From a virus, in IMG/VR virus record IMGVR_UViG_3300017744_000053, positions 1 through 35,599 of that record: 35,599 nucleotides of DNA; one strand, given 5' to 3'. A program made the position numbers and the translations under genes. The notes below the pieces were generated by a model. The model was given only the letters and a program-made list of their open reading frames with translations. It searched no databases and was not told where the DNA came from. Each line of letters opens with the position of its first letter. Position 1 is the stretch's first letter. This document shows positions 17,967 to 27,132 of this stretch, piece after piece.

Positions 17967-19142
17967 TTAAGGACAAGGTGGACAATGAACAGTGTCGTCA
18001 CAAGCGTAAGCAACACCGGATTGAATTATTGAATCAAAGGTAGCACTATTTATTAAAGCCTGTACCGTTGCACATTTCTCTCCTCCTGAACCTGTTGCAC
18101 CTTCTTTAAACTGAACAACATCACCTACACTAAATCCTCCGTATGTAGAATTTGATGCAGTCCATACATCTCCGTCACAACATTCTTGTAATCTATATCC
18201 ATTAGGAACACAAGTTCCTGTGTTTATTACAACACCATTTTGAATTTGAATCCAAGGATGTGGTTCGCCTACTAAGTTTATAAATCCATCTGAAGCAGGT
18301 GTAACACCATTTTCATCAATAAATATCATATCATATAATGCAGGGTTTGTTGCAGTTCCATTTATTGGAACGTGGTAATAACTTTGAGAAGGATTTAAAT
18401 TACACTGTAAATCCCCTGTTGTAGTGCTTCCTTGAAAGCTAGTAAGTGCAGTAGGACACTGTACTCCTATATTCCATCCCGTTGAACCACAAGGTCCATA
18501 AACCTGTACCTGCATAATACTTGGAGAAGGAGTTGGTTTTGGTATTACCATCATACAATTATTCGGAGCATTAGTTGTTAATTGATTACCTGTAGAGGTG
18601 ATAGTAATAATTTGTTGGTTTCCTGTAGGAACAAATGCACCACCTATGTATTCGTCTTCATTTAAAGTATAAGTACCTTCTATTGCTCCCGGAGTACCAC
18701 CATTACAATTTGTTTGACTACCAATTCTACCAACAAAAGTTGGAACAGTTAAATCAGGAACACCTGCATTGTTTGCTTGTAATACACCTTCAGTTGCTGA
18801 AACTAATTTATTATAGCTTGAACTATCATATGTTACTATGATACCATCAGGAATTGAAGCAGGATTAAATGTGACTATTGCGGCTCCTGTGTCAGTACTT
18901 GTTCCACCTAAGTCAATGTCAACAATAAATACACCTTGGTCTCCTGATGCAGCTATAGTTCCATCACAAGGTTGAGCACAAGTCCCACAAGTTTGTGCAG
19001 GAAGTAAAACACAATTTAATAATTGTCTGCTTACAACACCATCTGAATAAAATCCATCTGCCGCACAAGTAGTTAAGTCAGCATCATCAAATACAGATGT
19101 TGAGTTTGTTAGTGTTGTTCCGTCTAAATAGTATGTAGCCAT
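17967..19142 (-). CDS. Cysteine-rich tail fibre / adhesin-like protein
   Basis: A 391-residue beta-rich, Thr/Ser/Asn/Gly-rich protein with many cysteines. It starts with a module (ATYYLDGTTLTNSTSVFDDA, then DGFYSDGVVSRQLLN and TCGTCAQPC) of a kind seen at the front of phage fibre proteins. A Pro-rich linker (PKPTPSPS) and further beta segments follow. The last 55 residues (337-391, SVGDVVQ...VHCPPCP) match residues 1496-1547 of the adjacent 1614-aa tail protein, including the paired Cys positions. The composition fits an extracellular, host-contacting protein; receptor binding is an inference. No membrane segment or signal peptide is seen. Confidence 0.65.
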   Translation of the reverse strand: MATYYLDGTTLTNSTSVFDDADLTTCAADGFYSDGVVSRQLLNCVLLPAQTCGTCAQPCDGTIAASGDQGVFIVDIDLGGTSTDTGAAIVTFNPASIPDGIIVTYDSSSYNKLVSATEGVLQANNAGVPDLTVPTFVGRIGSQTNCNGGTPGAIEGTYTLNEDEYIGGAFVPTGNQQIITITSTGNQLTTNAPNNCMMVIPKPTPSPSIMQVQVYGPCGSTGWNIGVQCPTALTSFQGSTTTGDLQCNLNPSQSYYHVPINGTATNPALYDMIFIDENGVTPASDGFINLVGEPHPWIQIQNGVVINTGTCVPNGYRLQECCDGDVWTASNSTYGGFSVGDVVQFKEGATGSGGEKCATVQALINSATFDSIIQSGVAYACDDTVHCPPCP

Positions 19143-19158
19143 AATTTAATTTTATATT

Positions 19159-22100
19159 TTAACAAGACCCATTAGTCCCTATTGAATTTAATCCCGGATT
19201 AACTGTTCCTGTTTGTGCACATATTGTTTCTTGGTCATATCCTCCTACACCACCTATTGCTCCACCTGCTGAAGTTCCATCACACGCAGTGTATGAAAAA
19301 CTTTGTGCTTGTGGTGAAGATGTAGATAATGTATATGATGTACAACTAACTCCACTTGGGTCAGGGATATTACAATGAGTTGTGTCACCACAAACATATG
19401 ATACACCTGTTCCATAAAGTGTTCCGGTAGGAGTTAAAACAGATGGTGCTAAAATTTCACCACATCTAATTGTTCCACCTACAGTGCTTTGATATTGAAC
19501 CACATCCCCAACACTGTAAAGACTATTAGTGTCTTCAATAATTACAAGGTTACCGGTATCACAATCAGAAAGTCCCCAAATAGTAGCCGAAGGACCTGAC
19601 CCTTCACAAGAACAACAAGCTTCTGTTGGAGATGCTCCATAACACAAATCTAATGGTGTACTTGTTCTAAAGTCCCAAATTAAATATAAATATTGTCCTT
19701 GGTTTGGCATTGTAAAGTCCGCATAATATGCAGTATTACCATTTGCCGGTGGGTTTATTGGTGTAGCCTGTGAAGATGCCGCTAACAATGCGAGAATGTC
19801 TGCAGGATTATTACCATATAATGTATCTGTTCTTAAATACTTAAAGTCATCTTGAACAGGATTAAATACATAGTCATCTGCTCCAAGAAGATTAGAGTAC
19901 ATAGAAACAGTAGAGCCATTAGTTGGTATAACACCACCTCCTTGTGGTCCTGTTATATCTTCATATAAAGAAACAATAGGATAAGTACCACCTATCATTG
20001 TAACTTCTTCAGATTGAAGAGGAGATATAAAAGGTCCATCAACCCAACGATATTCATCGTGTATACTTAAACCTGTATCAGCATCACTATTTAAGTGTAC
20101 CAATTTAATTGTAATTATCTCAGCTTGAGGACAATTAACAGTTAATGTAATAGAAGCATAACCCGATGTTTGTATTGTTATCTGTGCTTCTTGATTTAAG
20201 ATTAAGTTTTTATTAAAACTTAAAGTGCCTCCTGTAGAAACATTTCCTGTAGTAACATTCTGTAAACCATATTCAGCATCAATTTTAAAAGTTCCTACTA
20301 AAGAAGAAGAATCTACCGTATAGTCAATATCAACTGTCCCTATAGTTTCACCTACATCAACGCAATATGTAAACACTTCTTTTTGAGTTTGTAAAAGAAC
20401 TTGTTGTGTTATACCACATTGAGTACAATCAATCTCTAAAGGAATTTCTGTACAATTAGATGCTAATACAAACTCATTCATATAAGTATCGTACCCTCCT
20501 AATTTTTGAGTAAACAAACTATCATTAAATAAATCTCTAAACCAAGGTCTCATACCTTCTGCAGATATGGCTTTTAATCTTTCGTTTTGTGCTGAGGTTC
20601 CTGTAAGTTGCAAAACAACTCCTCGTTTACCATCAGTAAAATATTTGTCAGGTCCATATTGAGCAAAGCTTTCAGGGTTATGGCTTATACCATACTCTTC
20701 TATTCTAGCTATTTGTGTTCCTAAAACTTCAGGTACAGAGGTTAATGCACTTCCACCTGCAGCATCTGAAAGCAAATTCTTTCCTGATAATACATAAGAT
20801 ATTTTATCTTCTTGTAATGTAAGTATATCTGTCTCTCTTGCAAATAATTTTTGAACAGGTCCAAATGATTGTTCTAAAGCTTTAAAGTTTAGTAACCCTG
20901 CATTAAACTCGTTTAGTTTGTTTACGTTAGATTCTGCATTATATACACCACTATAAGTTATATCGGCAAACCTATGCTCTTCTTTGTAGGTTTGAGCGGT
21001 AGTTGTAAATGCTCTGTTACCCAATACCATTTCTTTACCAATAATAGAATCTTGAATTCTATAACTTTCAACTCCATTTCCAAATGAAAAACAATTAAAG
21101 AATGCAGTTTTTATAATAGCAGGAGAGTTTGTTGCAATATCTTGGTCTTGCTTATTTCCAGAATGTTCACCGGTAGCAGTGTTGATTGCATAAGATTGAG
21201 ATGACTCATACCACAAATCAGGAGAAGCATCTTTTGGTAATGTTTCAAATACAGTTAATCCACTTGCTCTAATTACCTCAATATCAACTCTACATCTAGA
21301 TTCCTTTTTACTACCACCATATCCCTTCGATGCTTTAAAAACAAAATATGTTCTTCCTCCGGATTGATAAAAGTTTGAGTAAACATTACCAACGCTACAA
21401 GGTCTATTACCTGCAGACTGATAGTTATTACTATAATTAGGACCGTCAACTCCTGTACCGTCATCATTTGCTAAACCTGATAAAGCACCGGCAATATTAT
21501 CTCCTTCAAACCAATTTTTAAAATTACTATATTCCTGAGAAGCGGTAAAAGTTGTATCAACTTGCCATAGTTTTTTAGGAACATTTCCAAATAAAGAATC
21601 TATGTTACCCCTTCTGTAACTTCTAAGTTTTATATTAACTTTAGTACCTGCAGGTAAACTGTAATCTATATAACTACCGGGGTTGTTTGGGTCTTCTGTA
21701 TCTACAGGGTAGTTAATAGACCTACAACCACTTCCGTTATTATTTTTTTCTCCATAAGCAACAACCGGTAAATCTCCTACCTCAGTAGAAAAATTATTCG
21801 CTCTTAGTTTCATATAAGTACCGGCAGGTACAGGGATATCGTTTCCATTAACATCAATCGGAGCAGGGTCCAAAAAGTCTTTTGTTTTGGCATCTTTTTC
21901 AAGAACCGTTGTATATGTACAACTATCTCTTGGACCTTGAGTGTCTACTTTTACAATTAATTCATCACCAAGTTCTATTTTTTGTGAGTTCTGACCTTCT
22001 AATAAAAAGTAATCTGCTCCACTAGCAGGGTCTCTGAAAAAGAACTGTGAATATATTGTATTGTATTGCTCCTTATCAGGCTTTATACAAAACTTATATC

Positions 22101-24003
22101 TAGTTGCCCAAGATGGTGCAAGTTGTGATGTTGGTATATTTACACTAATTGTATTTTTAAATTCTGATGAAGAACAAGGAATATGCACATTATTATTTAA
22201 ACTAACTTGTGCTGAAGATGCTCTATTAAATTCATCCATATAAACAATACCAACCTCATATCCTCTGTTACTATGTAGACTTGATGGGTCTCCTAATTCT
22301 TGGTATACCGCATCTACTAAGTTTATTTTATAGTACTCCCATACTGTTTGTGTTATAGCCACACCTGTAGGGTCGTCTACAAAAGACATAGCTAAAAGCT
22401 GAAGCTTTATGCTAGTTGAACCCGGAGAAGCAATAATTTCTATAGGTTGACCTGTAGCACTTATACCACTTTCGTATTTAAATAATCCTGATAATTCATT
22501 TGAGATAACACAATTAAACAAGTCAGTTAATGTTGTACCATTACAAGAATTGGCAACTGTTTGAATGTTAGTTGTAACACCAACCTTCTCAGCAAAATCT
22601 ACCGAAGTAGCTAAATCATATACTGAATTGAAGTCTGTTGGTAGTATATATGTAAATTCTATATCTTGCTCTTGTGTTGTATCAGCAGGGAATGGTGCTT
22701 GTCCTGTCCAACTGTTGTGTTCAAACCTTATCAATATATTTAACGTAGCACCCTGTATTAAGTCTAATCCATCTAAATTTACTTCAACAACACTATTCTG
22801 TATTGCTTGAGCACCATTAATACTATAGTTTCCCTGTACAGTTAAACCTTCTAAGTCAGTTCTACCTATTGATTCTTGATTTGTACCTACAGTATATTCA
22901 AACTTAGTTGGTACCGACTCTCTCGATAAATCATATTGCTCATAATAATTACCATACATTAATCTGTTACCCATCATTGTTTGAGCCTGTGCTAAATGCG
23001 GTACATTATCATATAGTCTCAAAATTTCTGACGAAGGCAGAATAGTAAATATCTTACTGTTGTTAAAATTAAAATTGTATTCTGTATTATCAGCTAATCC
23101 TACATCTTCCTTGTTTAATGATTCAATAACTTTAATTATTGAACTATTCATATCTTTAAAAAGTATATCTACTTCCTTTACTAAAGGACCACCTGAATTA
23201 TATCTTATTGTAGCAGCATTAGTACTATTTAACATACCTGAATTTAATGCCGTACTGATATCATATTTAAATGTATTAGGTATAAAGCTAGGTTCTGAAA
23301 ATTGTGACGTTGCTGAATACTCACCATCAGCATATTTATATCTGTATGCAAAACAAATAAACCTATCTTCTAAAAAGTTATCTTGACTTGAAGTTGCTAC
23401 AGGGGTTACCAAAGGTACTTCTGAAGGTGGTTTTTTAATAACCATAATCTCTTCAGCAGAAAATGTATCTAGTGATGCGACAGGATTTGGGTAATTTTTA
23501 GTTACATTTATTTGTCTTGGTGGATTATAATTATCTGTCCAATACAATAAATTTTCAATTTTATTTACTCCTGTAATTAAGTAATCAGAATTAAAGTTTA
23601 ATGTGGTTTTAGTTTGTGTTGTATCTAGTGGGTCGCCAATACTAATAACGTGGTATCTTAATAGTAAAGTCTGTGCATTGTATGAAACAATTAAATCAAC
23701 TACACCTGTTAATGTTCCGGGTCCACCAAAATTAGGGTCGTGAACAAACCAATACATAGTTTCAAAAGCACCATCTTCAAAAGCACCAATACATTTAGCT
23801 TGATTGCTTAAATTATCATTTAAATACTTTAGAGAGGTTAATTGTTCGTTACCCTTAGAGTTCTCTATTACACCTATTTCAGAGCCTTCAGTAGAACCCA
23901 TACGAACATTAAGTGCATCAACGTACTGCCCTTGAGGGACAAGACGTTCATCCACCATTTTATTCATTTTCCCTTGAGTAAAATTTCTTGTCGTAGTAGC
24001 CAT
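19159..24003 (-). CDS. Large tail hub / nozzle (stabilization) protein with cysteine-rich C-terminal adhesion modules
   Basis: A 1614-residue protein. Its N terminus (RNFTQGKMNKMVDERLVPQG, then YVDALNVR and SEIGVIENSKGN) is the hallmark of the tail stabilization/nozzle proteins of crAss-like and other Bacteroidota phages, comparable in role to T7 gp12 or P22 gp10. The long middle is beta-rich, as expected of propeller-type nozzles. From about residue 1200 a set of Cys-rich beta modules begins (CTEIPLEIDCTQCG). One of these (1496-1547) is shared with the 391-aa neighbour, and the protein ends with another cysteine module (TSYTLSTSS...FSYTACDG). It is longer than the usual 700-1000 residues, apparently because of these extra modules. 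It follows the two connector genes, as expected for the distal tail. Receptor contact by the tail end is inferred. Confidence 0.75.
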   Translation of the reverse strand: MATTTRNFTQGKMNKMVDERLVPQGQYVDALNVRMGSTEGSEIGVIENSKGNEQLTSLKYLNDNLSNQAKCIGAFEDGAFETMYWFVHDPNFGGPGTLTGVVDLIVSYNAQTLLLRYHVISIGDPLDTTQTKTTLNFNSDYLITGVNKIENLLYWTDNYNPPRQINVTKNYPNPVASLDTFSAEEIMVIKKPPSEVPLVTPVATSSQDNFLEDRFICFAYRYKYADGEYSATSQFSEPSFIPNTFKYDISTALNSGMLNSTNAATIRYNSGGPLVKEVDILFKDMNSSIIKVIESLNKEDVGLADNTEYNFNFNNSKIFTILPSSEILRLYDNVPHLAQAQTMMGNRLMYGNYYEQYDLSRESVPTKFEYTVGTNQESIGRTDLEGLTVQGNYSINGAQAIQNSVVEVNLDGLDLIQGATLNILIRFEHNSWTGQAPFPADTTQEQDIEFTYILPTDFNSVYDLATSVDFAEKVGVTTNIQTVANSCNGTTLTDLFNCVISNELSGLFKYESGISATGQPIEIIASPGSTSIKLQLLAMSFVDDPTGVAITQTVWEYYKINLVDAVYQELGDPSSLHSNRGYEVGIVYMDEFNRASSAQVSLNNNVHIPCSSSEFKNTISVNIPTSQLAPSWATRYKFCIKPDKEQYNTIYSQFFFRDPASGADYFLLEGQNSQKIELGDELIVKVDTQGPRDSCTYTTVLEKDAKTKDFLDPAPIDVNGNDIPVPAGTYMKLRANNFSTEVGDLPVVAYGEKNNNGSGCRSINYPVDTEDPNNPGSYIDYSLPAGTKVNIKLRSYRRGNIDSLFGNVPKKLWQVDTTFTASQEYSNFKNWFEGDNIAGALSGLANDDGTGVDGPNYSNNYQSAGNRPCSVGNVYSNFYQSGGRTYFVFKASKGYGGSKKESRCRVDIEVIRASGLTVFETLPKDASPDLWYESSQSYAINTATGEHSGNKQDQDIATNSPAIIKTAFFNCFSFGNGVESYRIQDSIIGKEMVLGNRAFTTTAQTYKEEHRFADITYSGVYNAESNVNKLNEFNAGLLNFKALEQSFGPVQKLFARETDILTLQEDKISYVLSGKNLLSDAAGGSALTSVPEVLGTQIARIEEYGISHNPESFAQYGPDKYFTDGKRGVVLQLTGTSAQNERLKAISAEGMRPWFRDLFNDSLFTQKLGGYDTYMNEFVLASNCTEIPLEIDCTQCGITQQVLLQTQKEVFTYCVDVGETIGTVDIDYTVDSSSLVGTFKIDAEYGLQNVTTGNVSTGGTLSFNKNLILNQEAQITIQTSGYASITLTVNCPQAEIITIKLVHLNSDADTGLSIHDEYRWVDGPFISPLQSEEVTMIGGTYPIVSLYEDITGPQGGGVIPTNGSTVSMYSNLLGADDYVFNPVQDDFKYLRTDTLYGNNPADILALLAASSQATPINPPANGNTAYYADFTMPNQGQYLYLIWDFRTSTPLDLCYGASPTEACCSCEGSGPSATIWGLSDCDTGNLVIIEDTNSLYSVGDVVQYQSTVGGTIRCGEILAPSVLTPTGTLYGTGVSYVCGDTTHCNIPDPSGVSCTSYTLSTSSPQAQSFSYTACDGTSAGGAIGGVGGYDQETICAQTGTVNPGLNSIGTNGSC

Positions 24004-24004
24004 A

Positions 24005-24928
24005 TTATTTAATCCACTTATCTCTACCCCTCATATTCATTAAAAGTCTTCCGGGGTGTATATTACTTATTCTGATTTTTGCGTTTCTAAGCAATGCTGA
24101 TTTACGCTTTCTCAGTCTATTTACGATGTACTCTTGTACACCAACTTTAGAACCAAGTATTGCAAACTCAATTGCGGCATAGATATAATCTTCAAATAAT
24201 TTATTTACAGTAACTAAACTATCGTTACCATTTTCCATACCATCTGATACATATTCTAACACACAGAGTTCTCCTGACATTCCTGAACTAAAGTTAATAA
24301 CACCACCCTTTGGATTAATCTTAAAGGTAGGATTAGCGTTGGCAGTCTCCGTATTTAATCCGTAGTGAGCACCAATACCATACTCAAAAAACCATTCACC
24401 GTCACAAAAATATCCTTCTTTACCATTGTAAGGGGAATTTGCATTTAGATAAATAGACCTTTTACCACCATAAATTCTATCATAATCTAAATCTGAATGT
24501 TGAGGTTTTAATGCGTTGCCATCTATATCAAAAAGAATTCTACAATCACTATCTTGTAAATATGCAGAAGACCAATTGGTTTGTATGTTCTCACTTAATG
24601 GATATAACAATCCATCTTTATACATAGAAATCCTCACCCAATTAACGTAGTCATTAGGTAAGAAATATCTTAGTGTATCACATACGCTTAATTCTAAAAT
24701 TTTAATTTCTTTAAAAGCATCATAGTTTAATTCCTGTATCGCTCTTTTTGCGTGGAATAATACTTTGTACCTTTCTTCGTTGTTTACAATACTATGGTTT
24801 CCTGTATACATCAACATAAAATTGTTGACAATATCTTCTAATGAAACATATTGATATGAACCCCAATTAGCATCTTCAGGATTTGCACCGCCATTTTCAT
24901 AATATTGATAATCGTTTATATATGCCAT
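24005..24928 (-). CDS. Head-tail adaptor / tail tube-type structural protein
   Basis: A 307-residue protein with the helical block YVSLEDIVNNFMLMYTG, then NNEERYKVLFHAKRAIQELN and a strand-rich LPNDYVNWVRIS (together residues about 27-101). I remember this block from adaptor-like proteins that sit between the portal and the tail hub in marine and Bacteroidota podoviruses (gp4/gp11-like role). It lies directly upstream of the 1614-aa tail hub gene, whose ATG follows one base after this stop codon. Its C-terminal basic segment (NRLRKRKSALLRNAKIRISN) may contact DNA or the portal. Function is inferred from pattern and position. Confidence 0.7.
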   Translation of the reverse strand: MAYINDYQYYENGGANPEDANWGSYQYVSLEDIVNNFMLMYTGNHSIVNNEERYKVLFHAKRAIQELNYDAFKEIKILELSVCDTLRYFLPNDYVNWVRISMYKDGLLYPLSENIQTNWSSAYLQDSDCRILFDIDGNALKPQHSDLDYDRIYGGKRSIYLNANSPYNGKEGYFCDGEWFFEYGIGAHYGLNTETANANPTFKINPKGGVINFSSGMSGELCVLEYVSDGMENGNDSLVTVNKLFEDYIYAAIEFAILGSKVGVQEYIVNRLRKRKSALLRNAKIRISNIHPGRLLMNMRGRDKWIK

Positions 24929-24930
24929 AA

Positions 24931-25887
24931 TTATTTTTCTTGTTGTTCGCTTTGTGCTTCTTCACTTCCTGCAAATTGAACTGCTTGAATCTCTCTAATA
25001 CTCATTCCGGCATATTGAAGTATCTTCATAACTAAATTTACTTCGTCATCATTTGGTAGTTCAAAGTCTTGATAATCAACTGCAGTCTCATCAAATGCAG
25101 GTTCTCCGTTAGTTAAAGTAACATATGTCCATTTAGGTGTAAAAGGAAATCTTATATATTGAGAAACCAATTGCCCAACATTACTTACTGTATCAGGATA
25201 TATTTCAACAGTCAATCCGTTTTGAGTATATGCAGGATATGTTAAATTAGGCTTAGTCAATATTGAATTATTAAGCATTGTTATCTTAGTATGTGTAACT
25301 TTTTCAGCTTCCTTTATATCTCCTTTTTTATAAATAGAATATAAAAGCGGTTGTACGTTAATGTTGTTACCACTTGTTTGAATAGTAGTGTCATTTAGTA
25401 TATTCAGAACAGTATAATTATAAGTTACTCCGGCTATAGTTATTCCAACAATATCTCCTATAGAAATACCATCTGTTGTAAATGTAGCCGAACCGTCAAC
25501 AATAGCATTTTGACCACCCACAACTCCATCAGTTGTTCCTGATACTATTAGATTATTATGTACTAAGTTTTTATTAATTAAATAATAATCATTATTTGTC
25601 GTTGTTAAAGATGGTAAAAAATAATTGTTCCCACCCGCATTTAACAAAGGTAACGTAACAGAAAAAGTATCAATAACTTCTTCCAATCCCTTTGTTATAT
25701 CTGCATATCCTGTTCCTGACTGTCTTGCATTTTCTTTCTGCAACTGATAGTTGTATGAATAAAAATATGTTTCAAATAAATCTAACTGTGCTTGTTTTGC
25801 AAACAAGTTAAAATCTGACGGAGAAATATATCCGTAATTATTTTTATTCAGGATGGACATCACTGTTTGTCTTACTGAATTTATCAT
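24931..25887 (-). CDS. Head-tail connector-type structural protein (start revised to ATG 25887)
   Basis: The open frame could begin at a TTG at 25905, but that codon lies inside a TATCTTTG promoter box (25903-25910). The ATG at 25887 (MINSVRQTVMSILNKNN) is the better start, giving 318 residues. The N-terminal part (YGYISPSDFNLFAKQAQLDLFE, then YFYSYNYQLQKENARQ) is helical and typical of connector proteins that dock on the portal; a beta-rich middle (VGITIAGVTYNYTVLN) and a Glu/Gln-rich end (GSEEAQSEQQEK) follow. It sits just ahead of the 307-aa adaptor gene with two bases between them. Exact homology is not established; the connector call is inferred from order and fold pattern. Confidence 0.65.
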   Translation of the reverse strand: MINSVRQTVMSILNKNNYGYISPSDFNLFAKQAQLDLFETYFYSYNYQLQKENARQSGTGYADITKGLEEVIDTFSVTLPLLNAGGNNYFLPSLTTTNNDYYLINKNLVHNNLIVSGTTDGVVGGQNAIVDGSATFTTDGISIGDIVGITIAGVTYNYTVLNILNDTTIQTSGNNINVQPLLYSIYKKGDIKEAEKVTHTKITMLNNSILTKPNLTYPAYTQNGLTVEIYPDTVSNVGQLVSQYIRFPFTPKWTYVTLTNGEPAFDETAVDYQDFELPNDDEVNLVMKILQYAGMSIREIQAVQFAGSEEAQSEQQEK

Positions 25888-25902
25888 CTGTAATCTTTTG
25901 TA

Positions 25903-25910
25903 CAAAGATA
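25903..25910 (-). promoter_or_regulatory. Late promoter -7 box (TATCTTTG) for the connector operon
   Basis: Minus-strand TATCTTTG lies immediately after the terminator at 25914-25947 and 15 bases before the ATG at 25887. The order terminator then promoter then gene strongly supports a new transcription start here, driving the connector and tail genes. Confidence 0.6.
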
Positions 25911-25913
25911 ACT

Positions 25914-25947
25914 AAAAAAAAAAGACCCCTTCAAAATGAAGAGGTCT
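25914..25947 (-). terminator. Rho-independent terminator after the 103-aa gene
   Basis: On the minus strand the arms AGACCTCTTC and GAAGGGGTCT pair over 10 positions (one G-U wobble) around a five-base loop, followed by a run of ten T (the first belongs to the stem). The wobble would be a C-A mismatch in the plus-strand RNA, so the structure is built for minus-strand transcription. Confidence 0.85.
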
Positions 25948-25972
25948 CGCTTTTAGTTAGGTAGATTTAAGT

Positions 25973-26284
25973 TTAAGGATTGACTTCAATACAAGTAATA
26001 CACTGAAAATCTAAACTCTTAAGGCTTACGTCTGAATAATCTCCTTCAAACACAACCTTTGAAATCGGTTTCATCCAATTTGTTGTGGCAGCTATAAAAA
26101 GAGCCTCATTAACAACTTCTTGAAAACCACTTGTCAAATCACTTCCTTTAACTTCGATTCTATAATTTGAACCTTTTAACTGAATGTACGCTAGTTGACT
26201 TGTTGCTACTTGGACATTTAAAATAGCATCACAAGCTACAAGTTCTTTTCCGGTTTCAGTTTCAAATTCTAAATACTTTAACAT
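25973..26284 (-). CDS. Hypothetical small structural-module protein
   Basis: A 103-residue, beta-rich protein (FETETGKELVACDAILNVQV; LAYIQLKGSNYRIEVKG) with three cysteines, two close to the C terminus (FQCITCIEV). No family is recognised. It is an isolated transcription unit in appearance: a promoter box and terminator-like hairpin precede it (26305-26351), and a strong terminator follows it (25914-25947). Such isolation suggests that its expression differs from that of neighbouring structural genes. It could be a capsid decoration or head-completion protein, but there is no direct evidence. Confidence 0.6.
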   Translation of the reverse strand: MLKYLEFETETGKELVACDAILNVQVATSQLAYIQLKGSNYRIEVKGSDLTSGFQEVVNEALFIAATTNWMKPISKVVFEGDYSDVSLKSLDFQCITCIEVNP

Positions 26285-26304
26285 AATAAATAATTTAAGG
26301 TTAG

Positions 26305-26333
26305 TAAAAAAACCTACACCTTCGTGGTGTAAG
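26305..26333 (-). terminator. Terminator or attenuator hairpin upstream of the 103-aa gene
   Basis: Minus-strand TACACC-ACGAA-GGTGTA forms a six-base-pair stem with a five-base loop, followed by GG and seven T. It may end the transcript of the 248-aa gene, but it lies downstream of a TATCTTTG promoter box, so it could also act as an attenuator for the 103-aa gene. Confidence 0.65.
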
Positions 26334-26343
26334 CACTAAACCA

Positions 26344-26351
26344 CAAAGATA
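26344..26351 (-). promoter_or_regulatory. Late promoter -7 box (TATCTTTG) for the 103-aa gene
   Basis: Minus-strand TATCTTTG lies just after the stop of the 248-aa gene. A hairpin with a U run (26305-26331) follows within about 13 bases, before the 103-aa gene, so a transcript starting here meets a terminator at once. Confidence 0.5.
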
Positions 26352-26361
26352 CAATATTATA

Positions 26362-27108
26362 TTATAGTGTTTCGAGGTGTTTAAGTACGTCAATACCTTC
26401 GTCTGATTGTAAATAAGAAACAACTAAATCTAAACCATCAGCACCGAATGGTACATTAAGCATTTTAGTTTTATTAGTTGGGGTGTTATACCATACTTCC
26501 TTTTTACTTTTTCTATAAGCTAAATGCCCTTTATCAAAGAATGATTGTACCATACCCATAATCTTTAATTCAGGGTCGCTACAAATATCTAGAAAATCTT
26601 GAGGATTGTTCTTAGCAAAAACTAAAACATCTCTTTTCATTTCTGCAGTAGTTAGTTTATCTACATTCGTATTAAACAAAACTCTACATACATTCTCTAA
26701 TTGCTCAAGAGATAGTTTCTTAGCTTCGACTAAAGCATCTGCTTCAATCATAAGTTGGTCTACTACTTGTGCAGCATCTTTAGATTTATCTACCTCAACA
26801 AACTTAGTTCCGTTTAAAGGATGATAATGTAGAAATTGTTGAAGTACTTGGTTTTCTTTTCTAACAAACAAAAATCCATCTTCAAATATTACAGGCTCTA
26901 GCAAAGCATTACCATCTTGCTTATCAACAAAAGGTGACTTTTGATTTCTAGCATATCTAAGTTCACGGTTTGTACCTGTGCTCTCATCAAAATGTAATAA
27001 AGGAAATCTTCTTGAATGTTTTATTGGTAGCATAAAGGAAAGAGGTGCTACATCTCTTGTTAGTTTATACTGCTTATCAACGTAAACAGTTGTCGTCTTT
27101 TTTTTCAT
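26362..27108 (-). CDS. Conserved-looking hypothetical protein following the capsid gene
   Basis: A 248-residue soluble protein. The basic N terminus (MKKKTTTVYVDKQYKLTRD) leads to a possible strand-rich domain (PLSFMLPIKHSRRFPLLHFD), then a helical middle (QVVDQLMIEADALVEAKKL) and a C-terminal segment LAYRKSKKEVWYNTPTNK. It begins after the capsid-gene terminator, with no TAnnTTTG box in the gap, so it may depend on read-through or on a promoter type not recognised here. I do not recognise the family. Position between capsid protein and connectors suggests a head-related or regulatory protein. Confidence 0.65.
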   Translation of the reverse strand: MKKKTTTVYVDKQYKLTRDVAPLSFMLPIKHSRRFPLLHFDESTGTNRELRYARNQKSPFVDKQDGNALLEPVIFEDGFLFVRKENQVLQQFLHYHPLNGTKFVEVDKSKDAAQVVDQLMIEADALVEAKKLSLEQLENVCRVLFNTNVDKLTTAEMKRDVLVFAKNNPQDFLDICSDPELKIMGMVQSFFDKGHLAYRKSKKEVWYNTPTNKTKMLNVPFGADGLDLVVSYLQSDEGIDVLKHLETL

Positions 27109-27132
27109 TGTATTAAATTTAAATTAAAGTTT

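Noticed and set aside
21273-21467. 64-residue minus-strand frame inside the tail hub gene
   Set aside because: It lies out of frame inside the large tail gene, with no recognisable pattern and no conserved start context.
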